DNA of 64,000 nucleotides, taken from NCBI RefSeq assembly GCF_000016665.1, contig NC_009523.1, positions 62,001 to 126,000 on the forward strand, written 5' to 3'. The notes below the pieces were generated by a model. The model ran no database searches. It worked only from the letters and a program-made list of their open reading frames with translations, and was not told the DNA's origin. Below are positions 26,533 through 34,094 of this stretch, piece by piece; the first letter of the stretch is position 1, and each line of letters begins with the position of its first letter. This stretch comes from Roseiflexus sp. RS-1 (GTDB lineage Bacteria; Chloroflexota; Chloroflexia; Chloroflexales; Roseiflexaceae). A program made the position numbers and the translations under genes.

Positions 26533-26970
26533 TCATGGGCTGATTGACCGGCGATCATCCAACCACCTGCGGATCAGGTCAGCGAAGCGCGACAGGTCAT
26601 CCAGTTTCGCCAGGTTCGTGTACACCTCGTCCCAATCCACAGTCAAATATTCGTGAGTCAGAATATTTCGCAGACCGTCAATCGGAGCAAGGCGTCCGGC
26701 GAAGTCCGGCGGCAACACGCCCAGTTCTCCCATGCGCAGAATCGCTTCATAGTAGCTTCGCGGTTTCTGAGCGCCTTCCAGCGCGATAATCCGGTGGCAG
26801 ATGTCGATGCAACACTGCGCCGCCACTTCCAGATTACGCTCCACAATGTCGCGCAGATACGGATCGCTCATGAACTCAGTCTTCGGTCGGGCGCGGAGCG
26901 GCGCCAGACGCGCCAGGCGCTCGCTGAGTTCGTCTAAGCGCCTCTCGATACCGCTGAACTCGACGCTCAT
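26533..26970 (-). CDS. HepT-like HEPN protein (DUF86)
   Basis: A 145-residue HEPN protein with the catalytic R-x4-H-x-Y motif RNILTHEY at about residues 102-109. HepT proteins are RNases kept inactive by AMPylation from the MntA nucleotidyltransferase. The partner gene lies directly upstream and overlaps it by 95 bases. The first 30 residues (LDELSERLARLAPLRARPK) are a helical extension written in a second frame over the end of mntA; a later start near residue 34 (MSDPYL) would reduce the overlap and is possible. Confidence 0.85.
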   Translation of the reverse strand: MSVEFSGIERRLDELSERLARLAPLRARPKTEFMSDPYLRDIVERNLEVAAQCCIDICHRIIALEGAQKPRSYYEAILRMGELGVLPPDFAGRLAPIDGLRNILTHEYLTVDWDEVYTNLAKLDDLSRFADLIRRWLDDRRSISP

Positions 26971-27379
26971 TGCCCGCTCCCTTCACAATGTCCTGACGTT
27001 GTGCGCGCAGAAAGGGCAGAAAATCCCCGTAGCGACTCATGACATCCGCTTCGTACTCGACCCGTTCGGCAATTGAACGCTGGTAGATGATCCTGCCCTG
27101 AGCAATGACCGCATATGCCAGTTCGATTGGCGCATGGTTGAGGATGACAACGTCCACAGCCTGCCCTTCCAGCGCCAGAGAAAAGAGGTGTTCCAACTGC
27201 GCGAAGACGTGCATTGCTGACGCCTTGTGCGCCAGCAACACTGCCAGATCGATATCGCTGAGCGGACCAGTCACTCCGCTCACCTGCGACCCGAAGAGGT
27301 AGACAAGGCGCACGTCAGGTTGCGTGTGAACGACCGTTTCAATCTGGTGTTGCAACCGCTGGATATCGATCTCTGGCAT
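26876..27379 (-). CDS. MntA-like minimal nucleotidyltransferase antitoxin
   Basis: A 167-residue protein with the nucleotidyltransferase signature GS-x10-DxD: FGSQVSGVTGPLSDIDLAV near 29-47, and a third acidic residue in VDVVIL. In MntA-HepT systems this enzyme adds AMP units to the Tyr of the HepT RxxxxHxY motif. The C-terminal 35 residues (Arg/Ala-rich) overlap the hepT frame and may be unstructured. It is first of the pair; upstream is the HIT gene at a distance of 114 bases on the same strand. Confidence 0.85.
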   Translation of the reverse strand: MPEIDIQRLQHQIETVVHTQPDVRLVYLFGSQVSGVTGPLSDIDLAVLLAHKASAMHVFAQLEHLFSLALEGQAVDVVILNHAPIELAYAVIAQGRIIYQRSIAERVEYEADVMSRYGDFLPFLRAQRQDIVKGAGNERRVQRYREALRRTQRAPGASGAAPRPTED

Positions 27380-27493
27380 TGGAATCTCATTTGCGCAAAC
27401 GCGATCGTCTTTGTGCAGGCAACTGCAGGCGCCGCCCCTTCATCTTCGCGCTGCCATTGAACCACTCTCGCCGTTCAGGGTAACGCTGAACCT

Positions 27494-27910
27494 TCAACCT
27501 TCCTTTATCGCTGCCCGGATCCGTTCTGCTATTGTGCGCAATTCAGACGGATCAGCCGGGTGCGGCGTCCAGGGTCGCAGCACGTGGTCACCCTTCCAGC
27601 GCGGTATCAGGTGCACATGGTAATGGAATACCACCTGCCCGGCCGCCGCGCCGTTATTCTGAACAATATTCAGTCCGTCGATATCGAGCGCATCACGGAG
27701 CGCCAGCGCCACTTTCTGCGCCGTCCGCGCAACGGCTGCAACCAGATGAGGGGGCGTGGTAAAAATATCGGGGTGCTCTTCCTTACAAATCACCAGCGTA
27801 TGCCCCCGACTGGCGGGATTAATATCCATAAACGCCAGCGTCTCGTCATCCTCGTACACTTTGGCTGACGGCAATTCACCGCTCACAATGCGCGAAAAGA
27901 CGGATGGCAT
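27494..27910 (-). CDS. HIT-family hydrolase (HINT-like)
   Basis: A 138-residue histidine-triad protein with the active-site motif HYHVHLIP near 98-105 and the N-terminal CxxC-less form MPSVFSRIVSGELPSAKVYEDD. HINT-type enzymes hydrolyse AMP-linked phosphoramidates. The ATG at 27910 has a GAGGAGG site upstream. It lies between polX and the AMPylating MntA/HepT pair; a link between AMP removal and that pair would be attractive but is speculation. Confidence 0.92.
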   Translation of the reverse strand: MPSVFSRIVSGELPSAKVYEDDETLAFMDINPASRGHTLVICKEEHPDIFTTPPHLVAAVARTAQKVALALRDALDIDGLNIVQNNGAAAGQVVFHYHVHLIPRWKGDHVLRPWTPHPADPSELRTIAERIRAAIKEG

Positions 27911-27940
27911 GCTTCCTCCTCTCGATAAACAGAACAACGC

Positions 27941-29683
27941 TCAATGTCGGCGCAACCACTCCTGAAGCGCCTCGAAACTCCAGGTGTTCGCTACCTGCGC
28001 AGCGCCCGCCCAACCCCGCCGTGCGGTGATGACCCCGAACCGGATCCAGTCCAGATTGTCGGGATGGTGCGCATCACTGTTGATCGCAATGGTCGCACCC
28101 AGTTCCAGCGCGCGCCGGACCGCCGGACCCTCCAGGTCGAGGCGGGTTGGTCCACTGTTCACTTCGAGCAGCACCCCATGTTCGGCTGCTGCACGCGCCA
28201 GGGCATCGATATCGACCGGCGCTCCCTCGCGCGATCCGAGCATCCGCCCCACCGGATGACCGATTATATCGACGTGCGGATTGCGCACCGCGCGCAGCAA
28301 GCGTTCGGTGGCGGCTTCAGGCGACTGGCGCAACTGGATGTGCGCCGACGCCACAACGATATCGAGTTCTGCCAGCACATCGTCGGGAAGCGCCAGAGAT
28401 CCTTCGGGCGTCATATCGACTTCGACGCCGCACAGAATGCGAAATGGAATGCCTTGCGCGGCATACGCCGCATTCAGCGCTGCGATCTCCCGGCGTTGCG
28501 CGCGCAACCGTTCCGCATCCAATCCGTGGGTCAGCCCGATATATGCGCTGTGGTCGGTTATAGCGATGTGGGAATAGCCACGGGCGCGCGCCGCTTCCGC
28601 CATGGTACGAATATCGGCGCGTCCATCGCTCCAGGTGCTGTGCATGTGGAGATCGGCGCGAATATCGCTCAGTTCGACCAGGCGCGGCAGCGCACCGGCG
28701 CGCGCCGCCTCGAACTCTCCCTCGTCCTCGCGCAGTTCCGGCGGAATCCAGGGAAGATCGACGGCGGCATACACCTCTTCTTCAGTAGCGCAGGTCAACA
28801 CGGTTCCATCGGCGCGGCGGAATCCATGCTCGCTGAAACTCGAGCCACGCGCCAGCGCCAGTTCACGAAAGCGGATATTATGCGCCTTGCTGCCGGTGAA
28901 GTGTTGCAACGCTGATCCCCACAGCGCCGGGGGCACAGCGATCAGATCCGCCTGTGTGCCGTTATGGAGCAGAATGCTGGCTTTTTCGTCACCCGCCGAC
29001 TCGACCCGCGCCACGAGTGGCAGCGTTGTAAAGGCACGGACGACAGCAGGAGCATCATCGGCGGCTACCAGGATGTCGAGATCACCGACGGTCGGGCGTC
29101 CACGACGCAAACTTCCAGCGTATGTCGCCTGGCGCAGTGTGGGGGCAGCGGTGCGCAGCGCCAGGATCAACTCCTCAGCGGTTTCGAGCGCGTGCGCCAG
29201 CAGCATCCGTCGCTCCTGTCGCTCCGCAACACTGATACCCTGGAGAATGCCTTCGATCATCTTTGCGCCGAAACCCTTGAGCGTCGCCAGGCGTCCTTCC
29301 TCAGCAGCACGTTTCAGTTCCGCCAGGCTGGTAATCCCAAGTTCGCGGTAGAGACGCCCGGCAGTACGCGGACCGACGCCGGGGACGCGCAGCAACTCGC
29401 GCACACCGGGCGGCGCCTTCTCCTGAAGGCGGTTGTAGTACTGCAACTCACCTGTGTCGAGCAACTCGCTGATCTTCCCGGCAATCGCCTTGCCGACTCC
29501 GGGAATTGCCTCCAGTTCACCGCGGTCGCGGTATGTCGCCAGTGGCGCTGGCAGATCGCGGATGGCGTCGCTGGCGCGACGATACGCCTGAACGCGGAAC
29601 CGATCCTCGTCCAGGATCTCCATCAGGTCAGCAATAGCGCTGAACATCTCAGCGACTTCGTGGTTCGTCAGGCGCGACATCAT
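27941..29683 (-). CDS. polX: DNA polymerase X with PHP domain
   Basis: A 580-residue PolX. Helix-hairpin-helix elements (IPGVGKAIAGKI near 59-70, VPGVGPRTAGRLY near 99-111) are followed by the polymerase palm with YAGSLRRGRPTVGDLDILV (metal-binding DLD) and a C-terminal PHP exonuclease domain starting at DLHMHSTWSDG. Family members fill short gaps in base-excision repair and process 3' ends. The start MMSRLTNHEVAEMF is typical. The gene is 30 bases upstream of the HIT gene, probably co-transcribed. Confidence 0.95.
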   Translation of the reverse strand: MMSRLTNHEVAEMFSAIADLMEILDEDRFRVQAYRRASDAIRDLPAPLATYRDRGELEAIPGVGKAIAGKISELLDTGELQYYNRLQEKAPPGVRELLRVPGVGPRTAGRLYRELGITSLAELKRAAEEGRLATLKGFGAKMIEGILQGISVAERQERRMLLAHALETAEELILALRTAAPTLRQATYAGSLRRGRPTVGDLDILVAADDAPAVVRAFTTLPLVARVESAGDEKASILLHNGTQADLIAVPPALWGSALQHFTGSKAHNIRFRELALARGSSFSEHGFRRADGTVLTCATEEEVYAAVDLPWIPPELREDEGEFEAARAGALPRLVELSDIRADLHMHSTWSDGRADIRTMAEAARARGYSHIAITDHSAYIGLTHGLDAERLRAQRREIAALNAAYAAQGIPFRILCGVEVDMTPEGSLALPDDVLAELDIVVASAHIQLRQSPEAATERLLRAVRNPHVDIIGHPVGRMLGSREGAPVDIDALARAAAEHGVLLEVNSGPTRLDLEGPAVRRALELGATIAINSDAHHPDNLDWIRFGVITARRGWAGAAQVANTWSFEALQEWLRRH

Positions 29684-29781
29684 ACGGTTTCCGGGTTTCA
29701 GGCTGCATTATAGCATGCCAGGTTCATCACGCCGCGCAGCGTTCCCGCATGTTCTGCCCGCGATCAAAAGATTGAACAGGC

Positions 29782-29810
29782 TTTACAAACGGTGTGCAAT
29801 CGCATATAAT
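29782..29810 (+). promoter_or_regulatory. Promoter of the greA transcript
   Basis: TTTACA at 29782-29787, a 17-base spacer and a perfect TATAAT at 29805-29810. Predicted transcription start near 29817. Confidence 0.78.
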
Positions 29811-30145
29811 ACAAATCGCCAACGTTATGCAATAGATAACGTTGGGTTGGGGCAAACCCGACAGGCAGGCTGAGAGCATGCTCTCAGTCGTTTCATTTAC
29901 GCACACGATGCGACGGGTGACCACACACCCTGGTATCTCCCCCACCAGGAGAACGGGCGACGAGGCGACCGGACGCGCATGTGCGTCGGGTTGGTGGCGT
30001 CATTCTCTTGAGTGTCGCAGCCAGGCGTGTGTGGAGACGCAACCGTTCGGGTTATGCCCCGTAGTATCGGGTATGCCGCTCCACGACGGCGGCGGAAGCC
30101 GCAACGCAAGCGGACAGAGCAGGAAATCGGAAGAAGGCACGAACG
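29811..30145 (+). other. Long structured leader of greA
   Basis: About 330 bases lie between the predicted start and greA. The leader opens with a 10-bp inverted repeat (CCAACGTTAT 29819-29828 with ATAACGTTGG 29836-29845), then an 18-bp palindrome CTGAGAGCATGCTCTCAG (29870-29887), and further GC-rich pairing further down. I match it to no known riboswitch. No open frame in it looks real. Confidence 0.55.
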
Positions 30146-30619
30146 ATGAGCGACAAACCAGCATACCTCACCCGTGATGGGCGCGCCAGGCTCGAAGCCG
30201 AGTTGGAAGAGCTTGTCACCAAGGGCCGCAAAGAGATTGCCGAGCGTATCAACGCCGCAAAAGAACTTGGCGACATCTCCGAAAGCGGCGAATACGAGGA
30301 TGCCAAAAACCAGCAGGCTCATCTCGAAGGTCGTATCCGCGAGATCAAGAGCATTCTCGCCCGTGCTCAGATAATCGACGAAGAGAACGGCGACAATCAC
30401 GAGGTTCGCATTGGTTCGCGCGTCACAGTACGTATCGACGGCGAAGACGGCGAAGAAACCTGGACGATTGTCGGCAGCACTGAAGCCAAACCGAGCGAAG
30501 GCAAGATATCGAATGAGTCGCCGATCGGTTCGGCGCTCCTCGGCAAACGCCCGCGTCAGAAAGTAACGGTAGAGACCCCTTCTGGCACCATGAAACTTAC
30601 CATCGTCGATATCCAGTAG
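30146..30619 (+). CDS. greA: Transcription elongation factor GreA
   Basis: A 157-residue protein of standard GreA length: an N-terminal coiled coil (about 10-75) with the acidic tip GDISESGEYEDAK that reaches into the RNA polymerase secondary channel, and a C-terminal FKBP-like domain (VRIGSRVTVRIDGEDGEETWTI, and near the end SPIGSALLGKRPRQKVTVETP). It stimulates transcript cleavage in backtracked polymerase. The ATG at 30146 follows a GAAGAAGG site. It is a single-gene unit with its own promoter and terminator. Confidence 0.96.
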   Translation: MSDKPAYLTRDGRARLEAELEELVTKGRKEIAERINAAKELGDISESGEYEDAKNQQAHLEGRIREIKSILARAQIIDEENGDNHEVRIGSRVTVRIDGEDGEETWTIVGSTEAKPSEGKISNESPIGSALLGKRPRQKVTVETPSGTMKLTIVDIQ

Positions 30620-30649
30620 TTCGACGTTGTTCAATTTTATGCACCGACC

Positions 30650-30693
30650 GCGCGTGGATGTCACCCGGAAGCGGTGATATCCACGCGCATTTT
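30650..30693 (+). terminator. Rho-independent terminator after greA
   Basis: A 16-bp stem (GCGCGTGGATGTCACC at 30650-30665 with its partner at 30673-30688, one G-U pair) and a 7-base loop, followed by ATTTT. Confidence 0.85.
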
Positions 30694-30751
30694 GCCAGGA
30701 CGGATTCTTTGTTCTATGTCAGTCGCAGGCAGGGGACAGCACTTACCCTGT

Positions 30752-30779
30752 TTGCGTTTTAACCATAATCGCGTATCAT
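30752..30779 (+). promoter_or_regulatory. Promoter of lysS, possibly leaderless
   Basis: TTGCGT at 30752-30757, a 16-base spacer, TATCAT at 30774-30779; the lysS ATG is only 7 bases after the -10 hexamer, and no ribosome site precedes it. Confidence 0.55.
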
Positions 30780-30786
30780 AGGCGCT

Positions 30787-32256
30787 ATGGAACTCAACGA
30801 ACTTCAACAACAGCGCCTGGCAAAACTGGAACGCTTGCGCGCAGCCGGCATCGACCCGTATCCGCCGCGTACCCGGCGCACCCATACGATTGGCTTCGTG
30901 CTTGCCAGTTTCGACCAGTTGATGGAACGCGGAGAACAGGTCACCGTCGCCGGGAGAATTGTGGGCGCCCGTCGGATTCTGGGCAAACTGGCATTTGCCC
31001 ACATCGAAGACGAGTCGGGCCGCATCCAGATCTGGCTCAGTCGCGGCGACATCGGCGACGAATGGTTCGACCGGTTTCGCGATGACCTCGATACGTTCGA
31101 CATTGTCGAAGCCACGGGAACGTTGCGCCGCACGCAACGCGGCGAGCCTTCGGTGTTCGTCGAGCGCCTGGGGGTGCTGGCAAAATCGCTCAACCCGCCG
31201 CCGGAAAAGTGGCATGGTCTTTCGGACATCGAAGAGCGTCATCGTCAACGCTACCTCGACCTGATCGTCAACCCTGAAGTGCGCGACGTGTTTCGCACAC
31301 GCGCGAAGATCGTCAGCACAATGCGGCGCTTCCTTGACGAACGCGGCTTTCTTGAGGTGGAGACGCCAACCCTGCAACCGATCTACGGCGGCGCTTCGGC
31401 CCGCCCGTTCATCACGCACCATAACCAGTTGAAGCAGGATCTCTATCTGCGCATCGCCGTCGAACTCTACCTGAAGCGCCTGATCGTCGGCGGCTTTGAG
31501 CGCGTCTATGAGATCAGCAAGGTTTTTCGCAACGAAGGGGTTGATCGTACCCACAACCCTGAGTTCACGATGATGGAATGTTACCAGGCGTATGCCGATT
31601 ACAACGATATGATGCGCCTGGTCGAAGACCTGTACCGGACCCTGGCGCTGGAAGTCGCTGGCAGCACAACCATTGTCTTTCAGGGACACACTATCGATTT
31701 CGGTCCTGCGTGGCAGCGTGTTTCGATCCCGACGGCGATTGCCGCGCGCACCGGCATCGACATTCTCGAACTCACCGAACTCGAACCGTTGCAACGAGCG
31801 ATCCGCGCAGTCGGGCTGAAGGTCGATCTCAAACCCAGTTGGGGCAAACAGGTTGACGAGATCTTTAGCGTTTATGTGCAACCAGAATTGATCCAGCCAA
31901 CGTTCGTTATCGATCATCCGGTGGCGCTGTCGCCGCTGGCGAAACGTCGTCCCGATCAACCGCTGCTGGTGGAACGCTTCGAGCCAATCGTGGCTGGCAT
32001 GGAAGTCGGCAATGCGTTTACCGAATTGAACGATCCGCTCGACCAGGAGCAGCGTTTTCTGGAACAGGGGCGCGCGTATGATGCTGGCGACGATGAAGCG
32101 CAACAGATGGACATTGACTTCCTCAATGCGCTGATGTATGGTATGCCGCCAACCGGCGGGTTAGGCATCGGTATCGACCGGACGGTGATGCTGTTCACCG
32201 ATCAACCGAGCATCCGCGAAGTCATCCTGTTCCCGCACATGCGTCCGCGTGATTGA
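30787..32256 (+). CDS. lysS: Lysyl-tRNA synthetase (class II)
   Basis: A 489-residue protein. An OB-fold anticodon-binding domain (about 55-145, [21 protein letters not shown]) is followed by the class II catalytic core: motif 1 around [19 protein letters not shown], motif 2 [18 protein letters not shown], and motif 3 [12 protein letters not shown] near the end. It charges tRNA-Lys. The start [19 protein letters not shown] fits the family's N-terminal helix. The -10 box sits directly in front of the ATG. Confidence 0.97.
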   Translation: MELNELQQQRLAKLERLRAAGIDPYPPRTRRTHTIGFVLASFDQLMERGEQVTVAGRIVGARRILGKLAFAHIEDESGRIQIWLSRGDIGDEWFDRFRDDLDTFDIVEATGTLRRTQRGEPSVFVERLGVLAKSLNPPPEKWHGLSDIEERHRQRYLDLIVNPEVRDVFRTRAKIVSTMRRFLDERGFLEVETPTLQPIYGGASARPFITHHNQLKQDLYLRIAVELYLKRLIVGGFERVYEISKVFRNEGVDRTHNPEFTMMECYQAYADYNDMMRLVEDLYRTLALEVAGSTTIVFQGHTIDFGPAWQRVSIPTAIAARTGIDILELTELEPLQRAIRAVGLKVDLKPSWGKQVDEIFSVYVQPELIQPTFVIDHPVALSPLAKRRPDQPLLVERFEPIVAGMEVGNAFTELNDPLDQEQRFLEQGRAYDAGDDEAQQMDIDFLNALMYGMPPTGGLGIGIDRTVMLFTDQPSIREVILFPHMRPRD

Positions 32257-32302
32257 AGGATGACCGGCGCTGTACGGCGGGCAGAAGAAAGTTGTGCACA
32301 CT

Positions 32303-32539
32303 ATGGGAAACGGGGAGGAAGCATTGCCACGATCGTTTACTATCGAACGTGAGAACCTGCCGGAAACGGTCCAGGGATGGCTGCGCGCTGTCGGACTCGG
32401 CGATGAGGAACTGGTTGAACTGATCTTCACCGAGAATGAGGTGCTGCTGCGTCGCCCAATGAGTCCGCAGTTGCGCGAATGGGCGCGTGGTGTGAGCGAT
32501 CGGTACGATAAAATGTTCCGTGAACTGGCAGGACTGTGA
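32303..32539 (+). CDS. Small AbrB-like antitoxin candidate
   Basis: A 78-residue protein: ERENLPETVQGWLRAVGLGDEELVELIFTENEVLLRRP followed by a short helical tail. The first part resembles swapped-hairpin AbrB-type antitoxins, the tail a toxin-binding segment; both are pattern-level calls. It precedes a Doc-like gene, as antitoxins do. The start is ambiguous: ATG 32303, GTG 32294, or TTG 32324, the last having the best ribosome site (GGGGAGGAA). About 200 bases of repeats separate it from its presumed partner. Confidence 0.55.
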   Translation: MGNGEEALPRSFTIERENLPETVQGWLRAVGLGDEELVELIFTENEVLLRRPMSPQLREWARGVSDRYDKMFRELAGL

Positions 32540-32547
32540 GGGACATC

Positions 32548-32697
32548 CAGAACTAAGAACCAAGAACTAAGAACCAAGAACTGAGAACCGGGAGCCAAGA
32601 ACTAAGAACCAAGAACTGAGAACCGGGAACCGGGAACTGAGGACTGGGAACCGAAGAACTGGGAACCGGGAGCCAGGAACCGGGAACCGGGGATCGG
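32548..32697 (+). repeat. Degenerate AGAACCGGG/AGAACTAAG tandem repeat
   Basis: About 150 bases of imperfect 7-10 base units such as AAGAACTAAG, AGAACTGAG and AACCGGGAACC. The run sits between the two genes of a presumed toxin-antitoxin pair. The same unit appears at 5747-5768. Confidence 0.75.
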
Positions 32698-32746
32698 GCG
32701 CCTGCAGGTGTTGGGAGATATTTCTACGGGCAGTACGTGTGGAGTG

Positions 32747-33130
32747 ATGCACTATCTGACGAAAGACGACGTGCTGGACTTGCATACATATGCGGTCTTA
32801 CGATATGGCGGGCGCCTGGGGATCGCCAGTCACGACCGGTTGATGTCGGTGGTGACGGCGCCGCGCCAGGTGCTCTTCGAGGCGGAGTTGTACCCTGATC
32901 TGCCGAGTAAAGCCGCAGCGCTGATGTTCCTGATGATCAAAAGCCGCCCCTTTGTCAGCGCCAATGAAGCGACGGCGCTGCTCTGCATGCTGCGTTTCCT
33001 GACCCTCAACAATGCATCGCTGCGTCACGACGTGGCTGAGGCGGAACTGCTCTGGCTGGTGCGCTCCGTTTCCAATTCCGATCTTGATCGCAGCGGAGTT
33101 GAGCACTGGTTGCGTCAGCGCCTGGCATAA
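32747..33130 (+). CDS. Doc/Fic-like protein with degenerate active site
   Basis: A 127-residue protein with the Doc family layout: MHYLTKDDVLDLHTYAVLRYGG, GIASHDRLMSVVTAPRQ, DLPSKAAALMFLMIKSRPF and a helical end. The position of the Fic motif HPFxDGNKRTA reads RPFVSANEATAL, so the catalytic His, the Gly-Asn and the Lys/Arg are gone; phosphotransfer or AMPylation by the usual mechanism should not work. It may be an inactivated toxin or a binding protein. The ATG at 32747 fits the family N-terminus; GTG at 32708 is an alternative. Confidence 0.72.
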   Translation: MHYLTKDDVLDLHTYAVLRYGGRLGIASHDRLMSVVTAPRQVLFEAELYPDLPSKAAALMFLMIKSRPFVSANEATALLCMLRFLTLNNASLRHDVAEAELLWLVRSVSNSDLDRSGVEHWLRQRLA

Positions 33131-33155
33131 CCGGCATAGCCTGGCAGAGGTGAGC

Positions 33156-34094
33156 ATGACAACAGTGCTGGTCACCGGCGTTGGCAGTGTGTTGGGGAGC
33201 CTGGTTGCCGGTATTCTGGCATCACAACCCCATATGCGTGTTGTTGGCGTCGGGCGTGTTGCCCCTGAGTATACACCCACCGATGTCGAGGTGCGCGTGT
33301 GCGATATGAGCGGCGAAACGCTGCTCACGATGATGCGCGCCGCGCGGGTGGATGTCGTGGTGCATCTTGACATCGCCGGTGAGGAGGAGGCGCCTCCCTA
33401 CGAGATCACGGGTCGCGGCAATGTGTATCGCGCCATCGAGGTGCTGGGAGCATGTCACGCCGCAGGAGTGCCGCGCGTTGTGATGCGCAGCAGCTTGCTG
33501 GTGTACGGTGCGCGCCCCGATGCACCCGTCTTCATCCCCGAATCTGCGCCGCTGTCGAGCGGCGCACCGGCTGGCTTGCTCCAGGATTATATCGAGATCG
33601 AGCGGTTGGTCGGCGATTTCAAGGTGCGCCATCCCGATATGCGCATTGTTATGATTCGCTGCGCACCTGTCGCCGGCAACGGCGTCCGCTCACCTGTCGT
33701 GCAGTTCCTCAGTCGCCGCCCCGCGCCGGTGCTGGCGGGTTTCGACCCCCGGATCCAGGTGCTGCATATCCACGATGCAGCAGTGGCGCTGGCGCTGGCG
33801 ACACTGAACGATCAGGTGGAAGGCGCGTTCAATATCGCAGCGCATCCTCCCCTGATCCTGTCGCAGGCGATTCTTCTCGCTGGCGGGCAACCGCTGCCGT
33901 TGCCCGCGTTCGCGTTTCAGGCAGCATCATTTCTGGCGCCGATCCGTTCGCTGATCGGCGCACTGCCGTTCCCGGTTGAGTACTTGAACTACGCATGCGT
34001 GGGTGACATCCGCCGTGCTGCGTGCGAACTCCACTGGGCGCCGCAACACCAACCCGATGAAACACTGCGCGAAATCGCTGCGGTCACCGCGTGA
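33156..34094 (+). CDS. NAD-dependent epimerase/dehydratase-like SDR protein
   Basis: A 312-residue extended SDR protein. The N-terminal Rossmann motif is TGVGSVLGSLVAGIL (residues 7-21), then VVVHLDIAG and VMRSSLLVYGA in the usual order. The catalytic YxxxK is not intact: the candidate segment is QDYIEIERLV, with Glu where Lys is expected, so it may bind a nucleotide without classic dehydrogenase chemistry. The ATG at 33156 follows a GCAGAGGTGAGC site. The stop overlaps the GTG of the acyltransferase gene (GTGA), so the two are coupled, and a role in lipid or envelope metabolism is plausible. Confidence 0.82.
   Translation: MTTVLVTGVGSVLGSLVAGILASQPHMRVVGVGRVAPEYTPTDVEVRVCDMSGETLLTMMRAARVDVVVHLDIAGEEEAPPYEITGRGNVYRAIEVLGACHAAGVPRVVMRSSLLVYGARPDAPVFIPESAPLSSGAPAGLLQDYIEIERLVGDFKVRHPDMRIVMIRCAPVAGNGVRSPVVQFLSRRPAPVLAGFDPRIQVLHIHDAAVALALATLNDQVEGAFNIAAHPPLILSQAILLAGGQPLPLPAFAFQAASFLAPIRSLIGALPFPVEYLNYACVGDIRRAACELHWAPQHQPDETLREIAAVTA

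Noticed and set aside
29897-30664. A 255-codon minus-strand frame over greA
   Set aside because: Opposite a clear GreA gene with promoter and terminator; no conserved features.
32548-32697. CRISPR-like or iteron array
   Set aside because: Units are short, irregular and contiguous, with no spacers and no replication gene nearby.
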